From contig NZ_AOJN01000047.1 of NCBI RefSeq assembly GCF_000337335.1, forward strand, positions 98,636-162,635: a DNA stretch of 64,000 nucleotides, read 5' to 3'. Position numbers and translations under genes: made by a program. Source of the DNA: Halorubrum distributum JCM 10118. GTDB taxonomy: Archaea; Halobacteriota; Halobacteria; Halobacteriales; Haloferacaceae. The notes below the pieces were generated by a model. The model was not told the DNA's origin. It did no database searches and saw only the letters and a program-made list of their open reading frames with translations. This document shows positions 42,117 to 51,128 of this stretch, in pieces (positions within the stretch are counted from its first letter, which is position 1; each line of letters starts with the position of its first letter).

Positions 42117-43391
42117 ATGGACGTCAACAGCCATGCCGAGGAGCTCGCCTCCGACCTCGGCGTCGACAAAGAGGAGGTCAAAGCCGACCTGGAGAACCTA
42201 CTGGAGTACAGCGTCCCGATCGACGAGGCCAAACAGAGCGTCCGCCGGAAGCACGGCGGCGGTGGCGGCGGGTCGTCCCCCACGCCCGACGCGGTCGACG
42301 TCGGCGAGATCACGACCGACCACGACGGCGTGACGGTCACCGTCCGCGTGCTGACGCAGGGGACGCGCACGATCCGCTACCAGGGCGACGACCTGACGAT
42401 CCGCGAGGGGGAGATCGCCGACGAGACGGGCGTCATCTCCTACACCGCCTGGCAGGACTTCGGCTTCGAGCCGGGCGACTCGCTGACGATCGGCAACGCC
42501 GGCGTCCGCGAGTGGGAGGGGGCGCCGGAGCTCAACCTCAACGACTCGACGACGGTCGCCATCGCCGACGAGGAGGTCGAGGTCGACCGCGAGGTCGGCG
42601 GCGACCGGAGCCTCGTCGACATCGCGGCCGGCGACCGCGGCCGCAACGTGGAGGTCCGCGTGCTGGAGGTCGACGAGAAGACCATCTCCGGGCGCGACGG
42701 CGAGACGGAGATCCTCGAAGGGGTCGTCGGCGACGAGACGGCGAAGCTCCCCTTCACCGACTGGCAGCCCCGCTCCGAGATCGAGGCCGGCGCCGACCTC
42801 CGGATCGAGGACGTGTACGTCCGGGAGTTCCGCGGCGTCCCCTCGATCAACCTCACCGAGTTCTCGACGGTGACGCCGCTCCCCGACCCCGTCGAGGTCG
42901 CGGAGGACGCCCCCCGCCTCTCGGTCGCCGACGCGGTCGGCTCCGGCGGGATGTTCGACGTCGAGGTCGTCGGGAACGTGCTGGAGGTCCGCGACGGCTC
43001 CGGGCTCATCGAGCGCTGTCCGGAGTGCGGCCGCGTCGTCCAGAACGGCCAGTGCCGGAGCCACGGCGACGTGGACGGCGAGGACGACCTCCGCGTGAAG
43101 GCCATCCTCGACGACGGCACCGACACGGTGACGGTCGTCCTCGACGACGAGCTCACCGCCGAGGTGTACGGCGGCGGCCTCGACGACGCCCTCGCCGCCG
43201 CGAAGGACGCGATGGACAAGCAGGTCGTCGCCGACGACATCGCCGACACGCTCGTCGGGCGCGCCTACCGCGTCCGGGGGAACCTCTCGGTCGACGACTA
43301 CGGCGCCACCCTCGACGCCGTCGAGTTCGAGCTCGCGGACGACGACCCGGCCGACCACGCCCGCGCCGCGCTCGCGGAGGTGGGCGAATGA
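42117..43391 (+). CDS. rpa3: Replication protein A (single-stranded DNA-binding protein, RPA3-type)
   Basis: The product has 424 residues. Three OB folds are visible, at about 58-135 (ITTDHDGVTVTVRVLTQGTR), 160-235 and 275-400. The last has a zinc finger CPECGRVVQNGQCRSHG. The N-terminal 45 residues (DVNSHAEELASDLGVDKEEV) match haloarchaeal Rpa3. It protects ssDNA in replication and repair. TATA-like CCTTTTGTG about 25 bases upstream. The next gene overlaps by four bases. Confidence 0.93.
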   Translation: MDVNSHAEELASDLGVDKEEVKADLENLLEYSVPIDEAKQSVRRKHGGGGGGSSPTPDAVDVGEITTDHDGVTVTVRVLTQGTRTIRYQGDDLTIREGEIADETGVISYTAWQDFGFEPGDSLTIGNAGVREWEGAPELNLNDSTTVAIADEEVEVDREVGGDRSLVDIAAGDRGRNVEVRVLEVDEKTISGRDGETEILEGVVGDETAKLPFTDWQPRSEIEAGADLRIEDVYVREFRGVPSINLTEFSTVTPLPDPVEVAEDAPRLSVADAVGSGGMFDVEVVGNVLEVRDGSGLIERCPECGRVVQNGQCRSHGDVDGEDDLRVKAILDDGTDTVTVVLDDELTAEVYGGGLDDALAAAKDAMDKQVVADDIADTLVGRAYRVRGNLSVDDYGATLDAVEFELADDDPADHARAALAEVGE

Positions 43392-45025
43392 GCGACGACG
43401 GGCCGGGCGCCCGGGAGGTCGCCTACCGGGTGTTCGCCGCCGAGTTCGACGACGCCTCCCTCTCCTACTCCGAGAGCGACGAGGAGCGCGCCCCGAACTA
43501 CGTCGTCACGCCGACCGGCGCGCGCGTGAACCGCCTGTTCACCGCCGGCGTGCTCACCGAGGTCGAGCGCGTCAACGACGAGACGCGCCGCGGCCGCGTC
43601 GTCGATCCCTCGGGCGCCTTCGTCACCTACGCCGGGCAGTACCAGCCGGAGGCGCAGACCTTCCTCGAACGCGCCGAACCGCCGGCGTTCGTCGCGCTCA
43701 CCGGGAAGGCGCGCACCTTCGAGCCCGAGGACTCCGACCGCGTGTTCACCTCCGTCCGCCCGGAGAGCCTCAACGAGGTCGACGCCGACACCCGCGACCG
43801 GTGGGTCGTCTCCGCCGCGGAGGCGACGCTCGACCGGCTCGCGGTGTTCGCGAAGGCGCTCGACGCCGACCTGCGCGGCGACGACCTCCGCGCGGCGCTG
43901 GAGGCCGGGGGCGCGCCGGCCCCGCTGGCCGCCGGGATCCCGAAGGCGCTCGACCACTACGGGACGACCGCGGCGTACGCCGAGGCGGTCCGCCGGCTCG
44001 CGGTCGACGCCCTCGAGATGATCGCGGGCGACCGCGACGAGGTCCGCGCCCTCGAGATCGCCCCCGACGAGGGCGACGCGACCGCGATCGGGCCGCTCCC
44101 CGAAACCGACGTGACGATCGCCGAGCCGTCCGCGACGGCCGAAAGCAAGGAGGTCGCGGGCGAGGACGCCGGCTCCGAGCCGGAACCGTCCCCCGAGGAG
44201 ACCGATGCCGAACCGACCGCGGAGTCGGCGTCGACCGCGGAGTCGGAATCGACCACGGAGTCGGAACCGACCACGGGCTCCGACTCGACCACGGGCTCCG
44301 ACCCGTCGACAACCGATACCGACTCGTCGCTCGACGACTCGACCGAGTCGGAGTCGACTCCGACCGCCGACTCAGACCCGCTCGGTGACGATGCGAGCGA
44401 CTCCACCGGGACGACCGACGAGGGCGACGCCGCGACCGACGAGGGCGACGCCGCGACCGACGAGGGCGGACTCGGTGACTTCGACGCCGGCGACGGGGAA
44501 GACGCACCCGCGGAGTTCGACGCCGACGGCGACGCGGACGCGAGCCCGGACCTCGATCCGGACGCGGACGCCGACGACATGTACCAGCTCGACGACGAGG
44601 AGCGGGAGGAGATCGAGTCCGAGTTCGGCACCGACTTCTCGACCGGGACCGAGGTCGACGAGCCCGGCGAGGCCGACATCGACGTGCCCGACCCGGAGGA
44701 GCTCGCCGAGGGGGCCGAGGACCCCGCTGCGGCCGCGGAGGAGGCGTCCGCGCCCGGTGCTGAAAGCGACGAGGCCGACTCCATGACCGCCGACGATGGG
44801 GAGACCGATACCGACACCGACGCCGAGGACGTCGACCTCGAGGCCGCGGCGGTCGCGGCGATGGACGACCTCGACGACGGCGACGGCGCGCCCCGCGAGG
44901 CGGTCGTCGAGCGCGTCGCGGACGAGCACGGCGTCGAGCCGGGCGCGGTCGAGGACGCCATCCAGGACGCGCTGATGAGCGGGCAGTGTTACGAGCCCGG
45001 CGACGGACTGCTCAAGCCGATCTGA
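43388..45025 (+). CDS. rpap3: RPA-associated protein (Rpap3-type, COG3390)
   Basis: The product has 545 residues. The N-terminal 225 residues (EVAYRVFAAEFDDASLSYSE, YAGQYQPEAQTFLERAEPPA, RVFTSVRPESLNEVD) match COG3390, which accompanies Rpa in haloarchaea and is needed with it for DNA repair. About 240-490 are acidic Glu/Ser/Thr/Asp repeats, including three copies of TDEGDAA/TDEGG, clearly disordered. The C-terminus (VAAMDDLDDGDGAPREAVVE) has a wHTH-like end seen in RPA32-type proteins. ATGA overlap with rpa3; its stop overlaps the next gene's start. Confidence 0.9.
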   Translation: MSDDGPGAREVAYRVFAAEFDDASLSYSESDEERAPNYVVTPTGARVNRLFTAGVLTEVERVNDETRRGRVVDPSGAFVTYAGQYQPEAQTFLERAEPPAFVALTGKARTFEPEDSDRVFTSVRPESLNEVDADTRDRWVVSAAEATLDRLAVFAKALDADLRGDDLRAALEAGGAPAPLAAGIPKALDHYGTTAAYAEAVRRLAVDALEMIAGDRDEVRALEIAPDEGDATAIGPLPETDVTIAEPSATAESKEVAGEDAGSEPEPSPEETDAEPTAESASTAESESTTESEPTTGSDSTTGSDPSTTDTDSSLDDSTESESTPTADSDPLGDDASDSTGTTDEGDAATDEGDAATDEGGLGDFDAGDGEDAPAEFDADGDADASPDLDPDADADDMYQLDDEEREEIESEFGTDFSTGTEVDEPGEADIDVPDPEELAEGAEDPAAAAEEASAPGAESDEADSMTADDGETDTDTDAEDVDLEAAAVAAMDDLDDGDGAPREAVVERVADEHGVEPGAVEDAIQDALMSGQCYEPGDGLLKPI

Positions 45026-45810
45026 TGGCGCGGGGCGAGCCGGTCACCGTCGAGCCGGTCGTCGGCGAGCCGGCCGCCGTGGCCGACCTCGGCGCCGAGC
45101 GCGCGCTGCTCGTCGCGGACGTCCACGCCGGCGTCGAGGTCGGCCTGCGCTACGAGCGCGGCGTCGAACTGGACTCCCGGGCCGACGCGCGGCGCGAACG
45201 CCTCTGCCGGCTGATTGCCGAGACCGACGCCGACCGGCTCGTCGTCCTCGGCGACCTCGCGCACCGGATCGGCGCCCCCGACGGCGACGAGCGCGAGGAG
45301 CTGGAGACGCTGATCCGCGCCGTCACCGACCGCGTCCCGATGACGCTCGTCGAGGGGAACCACGACGCGGGCGTCGCGGAGACGTTCGCGGATGACCTCG
45401 ACGTGATTCCCCCCGGCGGCGGCGTGCTCGACGGCGACGTCGGCGTCGTCCACGGCCACACGTGGCCGGACCCGAGCCTCCTCGACGCCGACGTGGTGTG
45501 TACCGGCCACGAACACCCGCAGGTCCGGCTGGAGGACGCGGTCGGCGGCTCGCGCGTCGAGCGCGCGTGGCTCCGCGGCGAACTCGACCCCGCGGCGTTC
45601 ACCGAGGACGGCGCGGACGCCGTCGGGGACGCCCGCGACGCCGACCCGCCAGAACTCGTCGTCTTCCCCGCATTCAACGAGCGCTCCGGTGGGACGTGGG
45701 TGAACGTCGAGGGACAGTCGTTCCTCGCGCCGTACCTGCCGGCCGCGCTGCCGCACGCGGACGCGTACCTCCTCGACGGGACGCGGCTCGGCGACTACCG
45801 GCGGGTCTGA
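45025..45810 (+). CDS. Metallophosphoesterase of the RPA operon
   Basis: The product has 261 residues. Calcineurin-like motifs: LLVADVHAGVE (DxH), LVVLGDLAHRIG (GDxxH variant), LVEGNHDAG (GNHD) and VVHGHTWP, VCTGHEHPQV. The archaeal COG1407 phosphoesterase is the third gene of the rpa operon in haloarchaea. It may process nucleic acid ends or nucleotides in repair, as an inference from context. Start codon overlaps the previous stop (TGATG, one base shared at 45025). Confidence 0.9.
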   Translation: MARGEPVTVEPVVGEPAAVADLGAERALLVADVHAGVEVGLRYERGVELDSRADARRERLCRLIAETDADRLVVLGDLAHRIGAPDGDEREELETLIRAVTDRVPMTLVEGNHDAGVAETFADDLDVIPPGGGVLDGDVGVVHGHTWPDPSLLDADVVCTGHEHPQVRLEDAVGGSRVERAWLRGELDPAAFTEDGADAVGDARDADPPELVVFPAFNERSGGTWVNVEGQSFLAPYLPAALPHADAYLLDGTRLGDYRRV

Positions 45811-45884
45811 GCCCCGCGGGGCGGTCGTCCCGTCGCTCCCTCCGACGGCGGGAGCGTTTTGCCCCGCGGCGCACAACCCGTTCC

Positions 45885-46490
45885 ATGGTCACCGACCGCT
45901 CCCCGAGCGAGATCGACGACGAGGGGTGGCACTGGCTCCGGGTCAAGCACGTGACCGGATTTCCGCGACAGGCCCGCGACGGCTACTTCCCGGACCACGA
46001 CGTCACGCGGCCGGCCGCGACGAGCGAGGCGGACCTGCCGGAGGTCGACCCCGAGGCGGACCTGCCGAGGATCGACCAGGGGCGAGAGGTGTCGCTCCCG
46101 GCCGATCCCGAGACCGTCCGCGACGTCGACCGCCTCGCGCTGGAGACGACCTACCTGAGCGGGAAGTGGCTCGTCGAGCGCCTCGCGGCGGCGGTCGACG
46201 ACTTCTGGCGGGCGGTCGTCGAGGACGTCGAAGCCGGCCGGTTCTGGGATGCGAAGGTCACGACCCGCGCCGGCCGCGAGGCGTTCGGCGAGACGGACCA
46301 CGCGGTGTTGGTGTTCACGCCGAACTACTTCGACCGCGCGGACGTCGACCGGGTGCGACGGCGACTCAGGGAGGTCCACGGGGTGACCGAGGCGATCCGG
46401 TATCGGCCCGACGTGTACACGCTCGACGGGGTCCACGAGGAGCGGCTCGGCGCGCTCGGTGACTCCGGCGCGGCGCGGTTCCGAGCCTGA
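45885..46490 (+). CDS. DUF1917/Bles03-like protein (putative phosphothreonine lyase domain)
   Basis: The product has 201 residues. HWLRVKHVTGFPRQARDGYF, TTYLSGKWLVERLAAAVDDF, WRAVVEDVEAGRFWDAKVTT and HAVLVFTPNYFDRADVDRVR. The SGKW..FW.AKV and VFTPNYFD arrangement resembles the Bles03/DUF1917 family, for which a phosphothreonine lyase-like fold has been suggested. Activity is unproven. TATA-like CGTTTTGC about 26 bases upstream. No linked partner. Confidence 0.6.
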   Translation: MVTDRSPSEIDDEGWHWLRVKHVTGFPRQARDGYFPDHDVTRPAATSEADLPEVDPEADLPRIDQGREVSLPADPETVRDVDRLALETTYLSGKWLVERLAAAVDDFWRAVVEDVEAGRFWDAKVTTRAGREAFGETDHAVLVFTPNYFDRADVDRVRRRLREVHGVTEAIRYRPDVYTLDGVHEERLGALGDSGAARFRA

Positions 46491-46515
46491 TGTTCGAATC
46501 GCGGGAGAAGTCCAG

Positions 46516-46998
46516 CTACTCGACCGGGCGGAACCGGAACCCGTCCCAGTCCTGGCTCTCGGGCTCGCGGATGCCGGCGCCCGGCTCGCGCAGCTCGTCG
46601 GCGTAGACCGGCTCGACGCAGTCGCCGATGTCGACGGCGAACTGCTCGCCGTCGGCGCCCGCGCCGCCGCCGCCCTCCCCGTCGCGCTCCGCGATCTGCC
46701 CGAGCGCGCGGACCGGCGGGCCGTCGTACCCGTCGCCCATCTCGAACTCGACGATGGCGAGGGTGTTCGGCTCGCGGACGCCCGGGGGCGTCGCGGTCGA
46801 GGTCGTCCACGTCACCACGCGCGCCTCGTACTCGCGGAGGTCGACCGTCCCGACGCGCTCGGCGCCGTTCGGGCTCACGGTGTGGGGCGGGTAGGTGACC
46901 GTCCCGTCCGCGTACTCCGCCGCCTCGAACGTCGGTTCGTCGCCGCTGGACGCCTCGCCGTCGCTTCCGGTCGCGTCGTCGTGCTCGTGGTCGCTCAT
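46516..46998 (-). CDS. OB-fold (DUF35-like) protein coupled to a thiolase, lacking the zinc ribbon
   Basis: The product has 160 residues. In archaeal thiolase/OB pairs the DUF35 protein has a zinc ribbon before the OB fold. Here the position is reached by FEAAEYADGTVTYPPHTVSP and AERVGTVDLREYEARVVTWT but only one cysteine (GDCVEP) is present in the whole protein, so no ribbon can form. The OB part (LAIVEFEMGDGYDGPPVRAL, QFAVDIGDCVEPVYADELRE) remains. It probably channels acetoacetyl-CoA or binds acyl-CoA with the thiolase. ATGA overlap with the thiolase stop (46995-46998). Confidence 0.75.
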   Translation of the reverse strand: MSDHEHDDATGSDGEASSGDEPTFEAAEYADGTVTYPPHTVSPNGAERVGTVDLREYEARVVTWTTSTATPPGVREPNTLAIVEFEMGDGYDGPPVRALGQIAERDGEGGGGAGADGEQFAVDIGDCVEPVYADELREPGAGIREPESQDWDGFRFRPVE

Positions 46999-48155
46999 TG
47001 GCTTCCCTCCAAGATGGTGGTGGTCACGCAGTTCCCGAACCCGCCGACGTTGCAGGCGAGTCCCGTGTCGGCCTCGACCTGTCGCGGCCCGGCGTCGCCC
47101 GTGACCTGCTTGAATATCTCGTACACCTGCGCGACGCCGCTCGCCCCGAGCGGGTGGCCCTTCGACTTGAGGCCGCCGGAGGTGTTGATCGGGAGCTCGC
47201 CGTCGCGGTCGGTGACGCCCTCCTCGACCGCCTTCCACCCCTCGCCCTTCTCGAAGAAGCCGAGGTCCTCGCTCTGGAGGAACTCGAGGATGGTGAACAT
47301 GTCGTGGAGCTCCGCCACGTCGACGTCGTCCGGGCCGATGCCGGCCATCTCGTAGGCGATATCGGAGGAGTCGACGACCCCGCCCATCGTCGTCGGGTCC
47401 GCGCGCTCGTGGACGACGTGGGTGTCGGTCGCGCCGCCGATCCCCGAGATGACGGCGTAGCTGCCGTCGGGCGCGTACTCCTCGGCGACGGACTCCGGGC
47501 AGAACACGAGCGCGGCGGAGCCGTCCGTGATCGGACAGAAGTCGTACAGCCGGAGCGGGTCGGCGACGATCGGCGAGTCGAGGACGGTGTCCAGGTCCAC
47601 TTCTTTTTGGAACTGCGCGTGGGGGTTGTCCACGCCGTTCTTGTGGTTCTTCACCGCGACCTTCCCGAGGCTCTCGCGGGGCGCGTCGTACTCGTCGAGG
47701 TACAGCCGCGCTGTGAGCCCCGCGAACGAGGGGAGCGTCACGCCCTGCTTGTACTCGACCGGGTGCGTGAGCGACGCGATCACGTCGGTCGCCTCCGACG
47801 TCGTCCGGTGGGTCATCTTCTCGCCGCCGACGAGCATCGTGAGGTCGCTCGCGCCGGAGGCGATCGACTGCCACGCCGCGTACACGCCCGCCCCGCCCGA
47901 CGAGGAGGTCTGGTCGATACGGGCCGTGTAGGCCGGCTGGGCCGCGAGGTCGTGGGCGAGCGCGTTCGGGACGCCGGTCTGGCCCTCGAACTCGCCGCTG
48001 GCCATGTTCGAGACGTACAGGTGATCGAGGTCGTCGCCGTCGACGCCGGCGTCGTCGAGCGCGGCCGCGCCCGCCTCCGCCAGCAGCTCCCGCACCCAGG
48101 CGTCGCGCTGCCCGAATTGGGTCATCGACGCGCCGACGATCGCTACGCGTTCCAT
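46995..48155 (-). CDS. Thiolase-family protein (archaeal acetyl-CoA acetyltransferase-like), nucleophile position Ser
   Basis: The product has 386 residues. Thiolase elements: MERVAIVGASMTQFGQRDAW, HDMFTILEFLQSEDLGFFEK, and GGLKSKGHPLGASGVAQVYE with the catalytic His in GHP, and GFGNCVTTTIL. At the nucleophile site, normally xxxC(A/S)SG, the protein reads DQTSSSGG with Ser84. Proteins of this SCP2/archaeal-like group form complexes with DUF35 and HMG-CoA synthase in mevalonate synthesis, or act in acyl-CoA metabolism. Operon with the OB-fold gene. Confidence 0.85.
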   Translation of the reverse strand: MERVAIVGASMTQFGQRDAWVRELLAEAGAAALDDAGVDGDDLDHLYVSNMASGEFEGQTGVPNALAHDLAAQPAYTARIDQTSSSGGAGVYAAWQSIASGASDLTMLVGGEKMTHRTTSEATDVIASLTHPVEYKQGVTLPSFAGLTARLYLDEYDAPRESLGKVAVKNHKNGVDNPHAQFQKEVDLDTVLDSPIVADPLRLYDFCPITDGSAALVFCPESVAEEYAPDGSYAVISGIGGATDTHVVHERADPTTMGGVVDSSDIAYEMAGIGPDDVDVAELHDMFTILEFLQSEDLGFFEKGEGWKAVEEGVTDRDGELPINTSGGLKSKGHPLGASGVAQVYEIFKQVTGDAGPRQVEADTGLACNVGGFGNCVTTTILEGSQ

Positions 48156-48229
48156 ACGCGTGGGTCCACCGGAGTCGCCTAAAACGTACCTCTCTGCGGT
48201 CGACGGAGAGGGAGGCCTTCCCCGCCGAC

Positions 48230-50533
48230 TCACTCCGCTCGCCGGCCCCCGTGACCGGGGTAGTCGCGCTCGAACCGCGATCCGATCTCGTCGCGGTCGA
48301 GCCGAATGACGACCGGGCGCCCGTGCGGGCAGGCGTAGGGGTTCTCGCAGGCGTCGAGCCGGTCGAGGAGGTCGACGACCCGCCCCTCGGTCAGCGAGGT
48401 GTTCCCGGTGACGGAGGGGTAACACGCGAGGTCGGCGAGCAGCTCGTCGACGACGTCCGCGACCGGCTCGTCGCCCGCGGCGGCGTCGTCGACCAGCGCG
48501 GAGAGCACGTCGCGCAGGAGGTCGGGGTCGAGCGCGGCGTCGAAGACCGCGGGGACCGCCGTCACCGCGACCTCGCGGTCGCCCGCGCGCTCGGCCCGGA
48601 ACCCGATCTCAGACAGGTCGTCGACGAACTCCTCGAACAGCGCCGCCTCGCGCGCGGTCAGCTCGATGCGGACCGGCTTCGCGAGCGCCTGCGCGTCCGC
48701 GCCGTCCGCGAACGCCGCCTTCAGCCGCTCGTAGTTCACCCGCTCGTCGGCCGCGTGCTGGTCGATCAGCACGAGTCCGTCGGGCGCCTCCGCGACCACG
48801 TACGTCTCGTGGAGCTGTCCGAGCACCCGCAGCGAGGGCAGCGAGTCGAACCCGCGCTCGCTCTCCGTCCCGTCGCCGTCGAGGGTTCGCTGCCGGGTCG
48901 CGGGGCGCGTTCGGGCGGTCGGGCGCGTGGCGTCCTCGCTCGCGACCGACGCGTCCTCCTCGACGGACCCGTCGCCGCGGTCCGGTCCTTCGTCGACTGC
49001 GGGCGTTCGGGGTGGCGTGTCCGCGTCCGAGGCGTCGGCGTCGCGGTCGACCGCGTCGGCCACCGTCTCCGCGGCCTCGTCGGCTCCGCTCGGGGCCTCG
49101 TCGCCCCCCGTCGGCGGCTCGACGTCTCGTCCCGCGGCGTCGTCCTGCCAGCTCCGCGGCGAGGGGCGGGCGTCGTCGGCCGCGTCGCCGAGTCCCCGCT
49201 CCGTCTGTCCGGCGGTCGATCCGTTCGCAGTTCCGTCCTCGCCGCCCACGTCGTCGACCGCCCACGCCGCGTCGTCCGAGGGGTCCAGTTCGGTCGGCGC
49301 CGCGGGGTCGTCGGTGTCGGGGTCGGTCTGGGCCGCGTTAGTGTCGGCCTCGGCGTCTGCGCTCGCGTGCTCGCGCCCCTCGCGCGCGGCGCGCTCGTGG
49401 CCGGTGTTCGCGCCCCCGACGGCCTCGACGTCGGGGGTCTCGGGGTCGACCGCGGTCTCGTCGGGCGCCGACTGGCCGCGGGGCGCCGTCGAGCGGATCA
49501 GGCCGTGGTCGAGCAGGGCCGACTCGACCGCGTCCTCGACGGCCGAGCGGACCGCCGGCTCCTCGTCGAAGCGGACCTCCAGCTTGCGCGGGTGGACGTT
49601 CACGTCGACGTCGCCGGCCGGGACCTCGACGAAGAGGACGGCGAACGGGTAGCGGTCGGGCGCCAGCTGGCCGCCGTAGGCGTCGAGCGTCGCCTCGCGG
49701 AGCGCGCTCGCGGTGACGTACCGGCCGTTGACGTACGTCGAGAGGTAGTCGCGGGTCGAGCGCGCCGTCTCGGGGTGCGAGACGAGCCCGGAGACCCGCC
49801 TGACGGGGGCGTCGGTCTCTTCGCCTCCCGGTCCATCTTCGGGCGTCCACTCGACGTCGATCATCGACTCGGCCACCTCGCGGCCGTAGACGGCGAGGAC
49901 GGCCGAGCGGAGGTCGCCGTTCCCCTCGGTGGCGAACGTCTCGCGGCCGTCGTGTTCCAGCGAGACCGCGACGTCCGGGTTCGCCAGCGCGTAGCTCGTC
50001 ACCACGGTGTTCACGTGGTCAAACTCGGTGGCGGTCCGCTTGAGGAACTTCTCGCGAGCGGGCGTGTTATAAAAGAGGTCGTCGACCTCGACGGTCGTGC
50101 CCGCCGGACAGCCGGCGGGGCGGACCTCGCCGACCTCGCCGCCCTCGACGGTGATCTCCGCGCCCGCCTCGGCGTCCGGGGGGCGCGAGCGCACGGTGAG
50201 TCGGGAGACGGCGCCGACGGTGTACAGCGCCTCGCCGCGGAAGCCGAGCGTGGCGACGCCGCGGTCGAGGTCCTCGATGTCGCCGATCTTCGAGGTGGCG
50301 TGCTCCGCGACGGCCGCCTCCAGCTGGTCTTCGGGGATCCCGACGCCGTCGTCGCGGACGCGGATCCCCTCGGTGCCGCCCGACTCGACCGACACCGCCA
50401 CGCGGCTCGCGCCCGCGTCGAGGCTGTTCTCGACCAGCTCCTTCACGACGCTCGCGGGCCGCTCGACGACCTCGCCGGCCGCGATCCGCTGGACGGTCCG
50501 CTCGTCCAACCGCTCGATGTCTGGCGGCTCCAT
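48230..50533 (-). CDS. mutL: DNA mismatch repair protein MutL
   Basis: The product has 767 residues starting at the ATG 50531-50533; upstream codons of the frame belong to repeat copy G. The N-terminal GHKL ATPase has GEVVERPASVVKELVENSLD, VRDDGVGI and GFRGEAL. The disordered acidic linker (about 345-560) is very long. The C-terminal dimerisation domain has the nuclease motif DQHAADERVNYE (DQHAx2Ex4E), with YPSVTGNTSL and CPHGRPV. It nicks the strand in mismatch repair. No MutS is in the window. Confidence 0.95.
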   Translation of the reverse strand: MEPPDIERLDERTVQRIAAGEVVERPASVVKELVENSLDAGASRVAVSVESGGTEGIRVRDDGVGIPEDQLEAAVAEHATSKIGDIEDLDRGVATLGFRGEALYTVGAVSRLTVRSRPPDAEAGAEITVEGGEVGEVRPAGCPAGTTVEVDDLFYNTPAREKFLKRTATEFDHVNTVVTSYALANPDVAVSLEHDGRETFATEGNGDLRSAVLAVYGREVAESMIDVEWTPEDGPGGEETDAPVRRVSGLVSHPETARSTRDYLSTYVNGRYVTASALREATLDAYGGQLAPDRYPFAVLFVEVPAGDVDVNVHPRKLEVRFDEEPAVRSAVEDAVESALLDHGLIRSTAPRGQSAPDETAVDPETPDVEAVGGANTGHERAAREGREHASADAEADTNAAQTDPDTDDPAAPTELDPSDDAAWAVDDVGGEDGTANGSTAGQTERGLGDAADDARPSPRSWQDDAAGRDVEPPTGGDEAPSGADEAAETVADAVDRDADASDADTPPRTPAVDEGPDRGDGSVEEDASVASEDATRPTARTRPATRQRTLDGDGTESERGFDSLPSLRVLGQLHETYVVAEAPDGLVLIDQHAADERVNYERLKAAFADGADAQALAKPVRIELTAREAALFEEFVDDLSEIGFRAERAGDREVAVTAVPAVFDAALDPDLLRDVLSALVDDAAAGDEPVADVVDELLADLACYPSVTGNTSLTEGRVVDLLDRLDACENPYACPHGRPVVIRLDRDEIGSRFERDYPGHGGRRAE

Positions 50534-50615
50534 TCGTACGCTCCGTCTGACGAGCGCGCACTTCAAGCCGTTGTCGACCGCGGCGACGCGAGACGGACTA
50601 GCCCAACGAATACGC

Positions 50616-51050
50616 CATTTATAAACCAAACTGCGGTGGCGCGTGCCTCCGAGCGCCCAGCGGGCGCGAGGAGCACGCGCGAGGGAGTCGGGCGCGCCGA
50701 GGGCGACCGAAGGGAGCCCGATGGACGCGCCCGACGAGGCTGGGGAGGTGAGAGGTGCGGTGCTGTGAGGGGTGGGGCTCAAAGGGGCAGCCGCGAGGAC
50801 GAAGCACGGCGACGCAAGCACCGCAGCGAAGGAGCGCCAGCGACTGAGCGAGGAGCGCAGCGAGCCGCGCGAGTCCTCGCGGCTGGGGCTTTGGAGTAGT
50901 TTGCCGCCGTTCAGCGGTCAGTCATTTATAAGCGAGCGGCTGGGGCTTTGGCGGCGTCAGCCGCCGATCCGCCAGCAACCATTTATAAGTGAGCGACTGG
51001 GATTTGGGGGCGTTCTCCGCGGTAACAGCGGTTTCCGATCGAGTAGCAGC
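50616..51050 (+). repeat. Modular structured repeat, copy G (candidate ncRNA gene, 3 modules)
   Basis: Plus orientation. TATA box CATTTATAAA (50617-50626). H1 GTGCCTCC-GA-GCGCCC-AGC-GGGCGC-GA-GGAGCAC. H2 has 10-base arms GTCGGGCGCG..CGCGCCCGAC around a long inner loop. Core GGGGAGGTGAGAGG .. GGGGCTCAAAGGGGCAG. H3 outer arms CAGCCGCGAGGAC and GTCCTCGCGGCTG. Modules start at 50883, 50940 and 50997; TTTATA at 50925 and 50982 is at +42, and the third box is lost. Together with flanks it fills the 595-bp gap between mutL and the ABC ATPase gene. Confidence 0.75.
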
Positions 51051-51128
51051 GTTCGCACTCTCCGAATCAGAGAGAAAGTACGAACGATCGGTTCACAGAT
51101 GAAGATCCAATCCGAAAATCGGCTCTTC

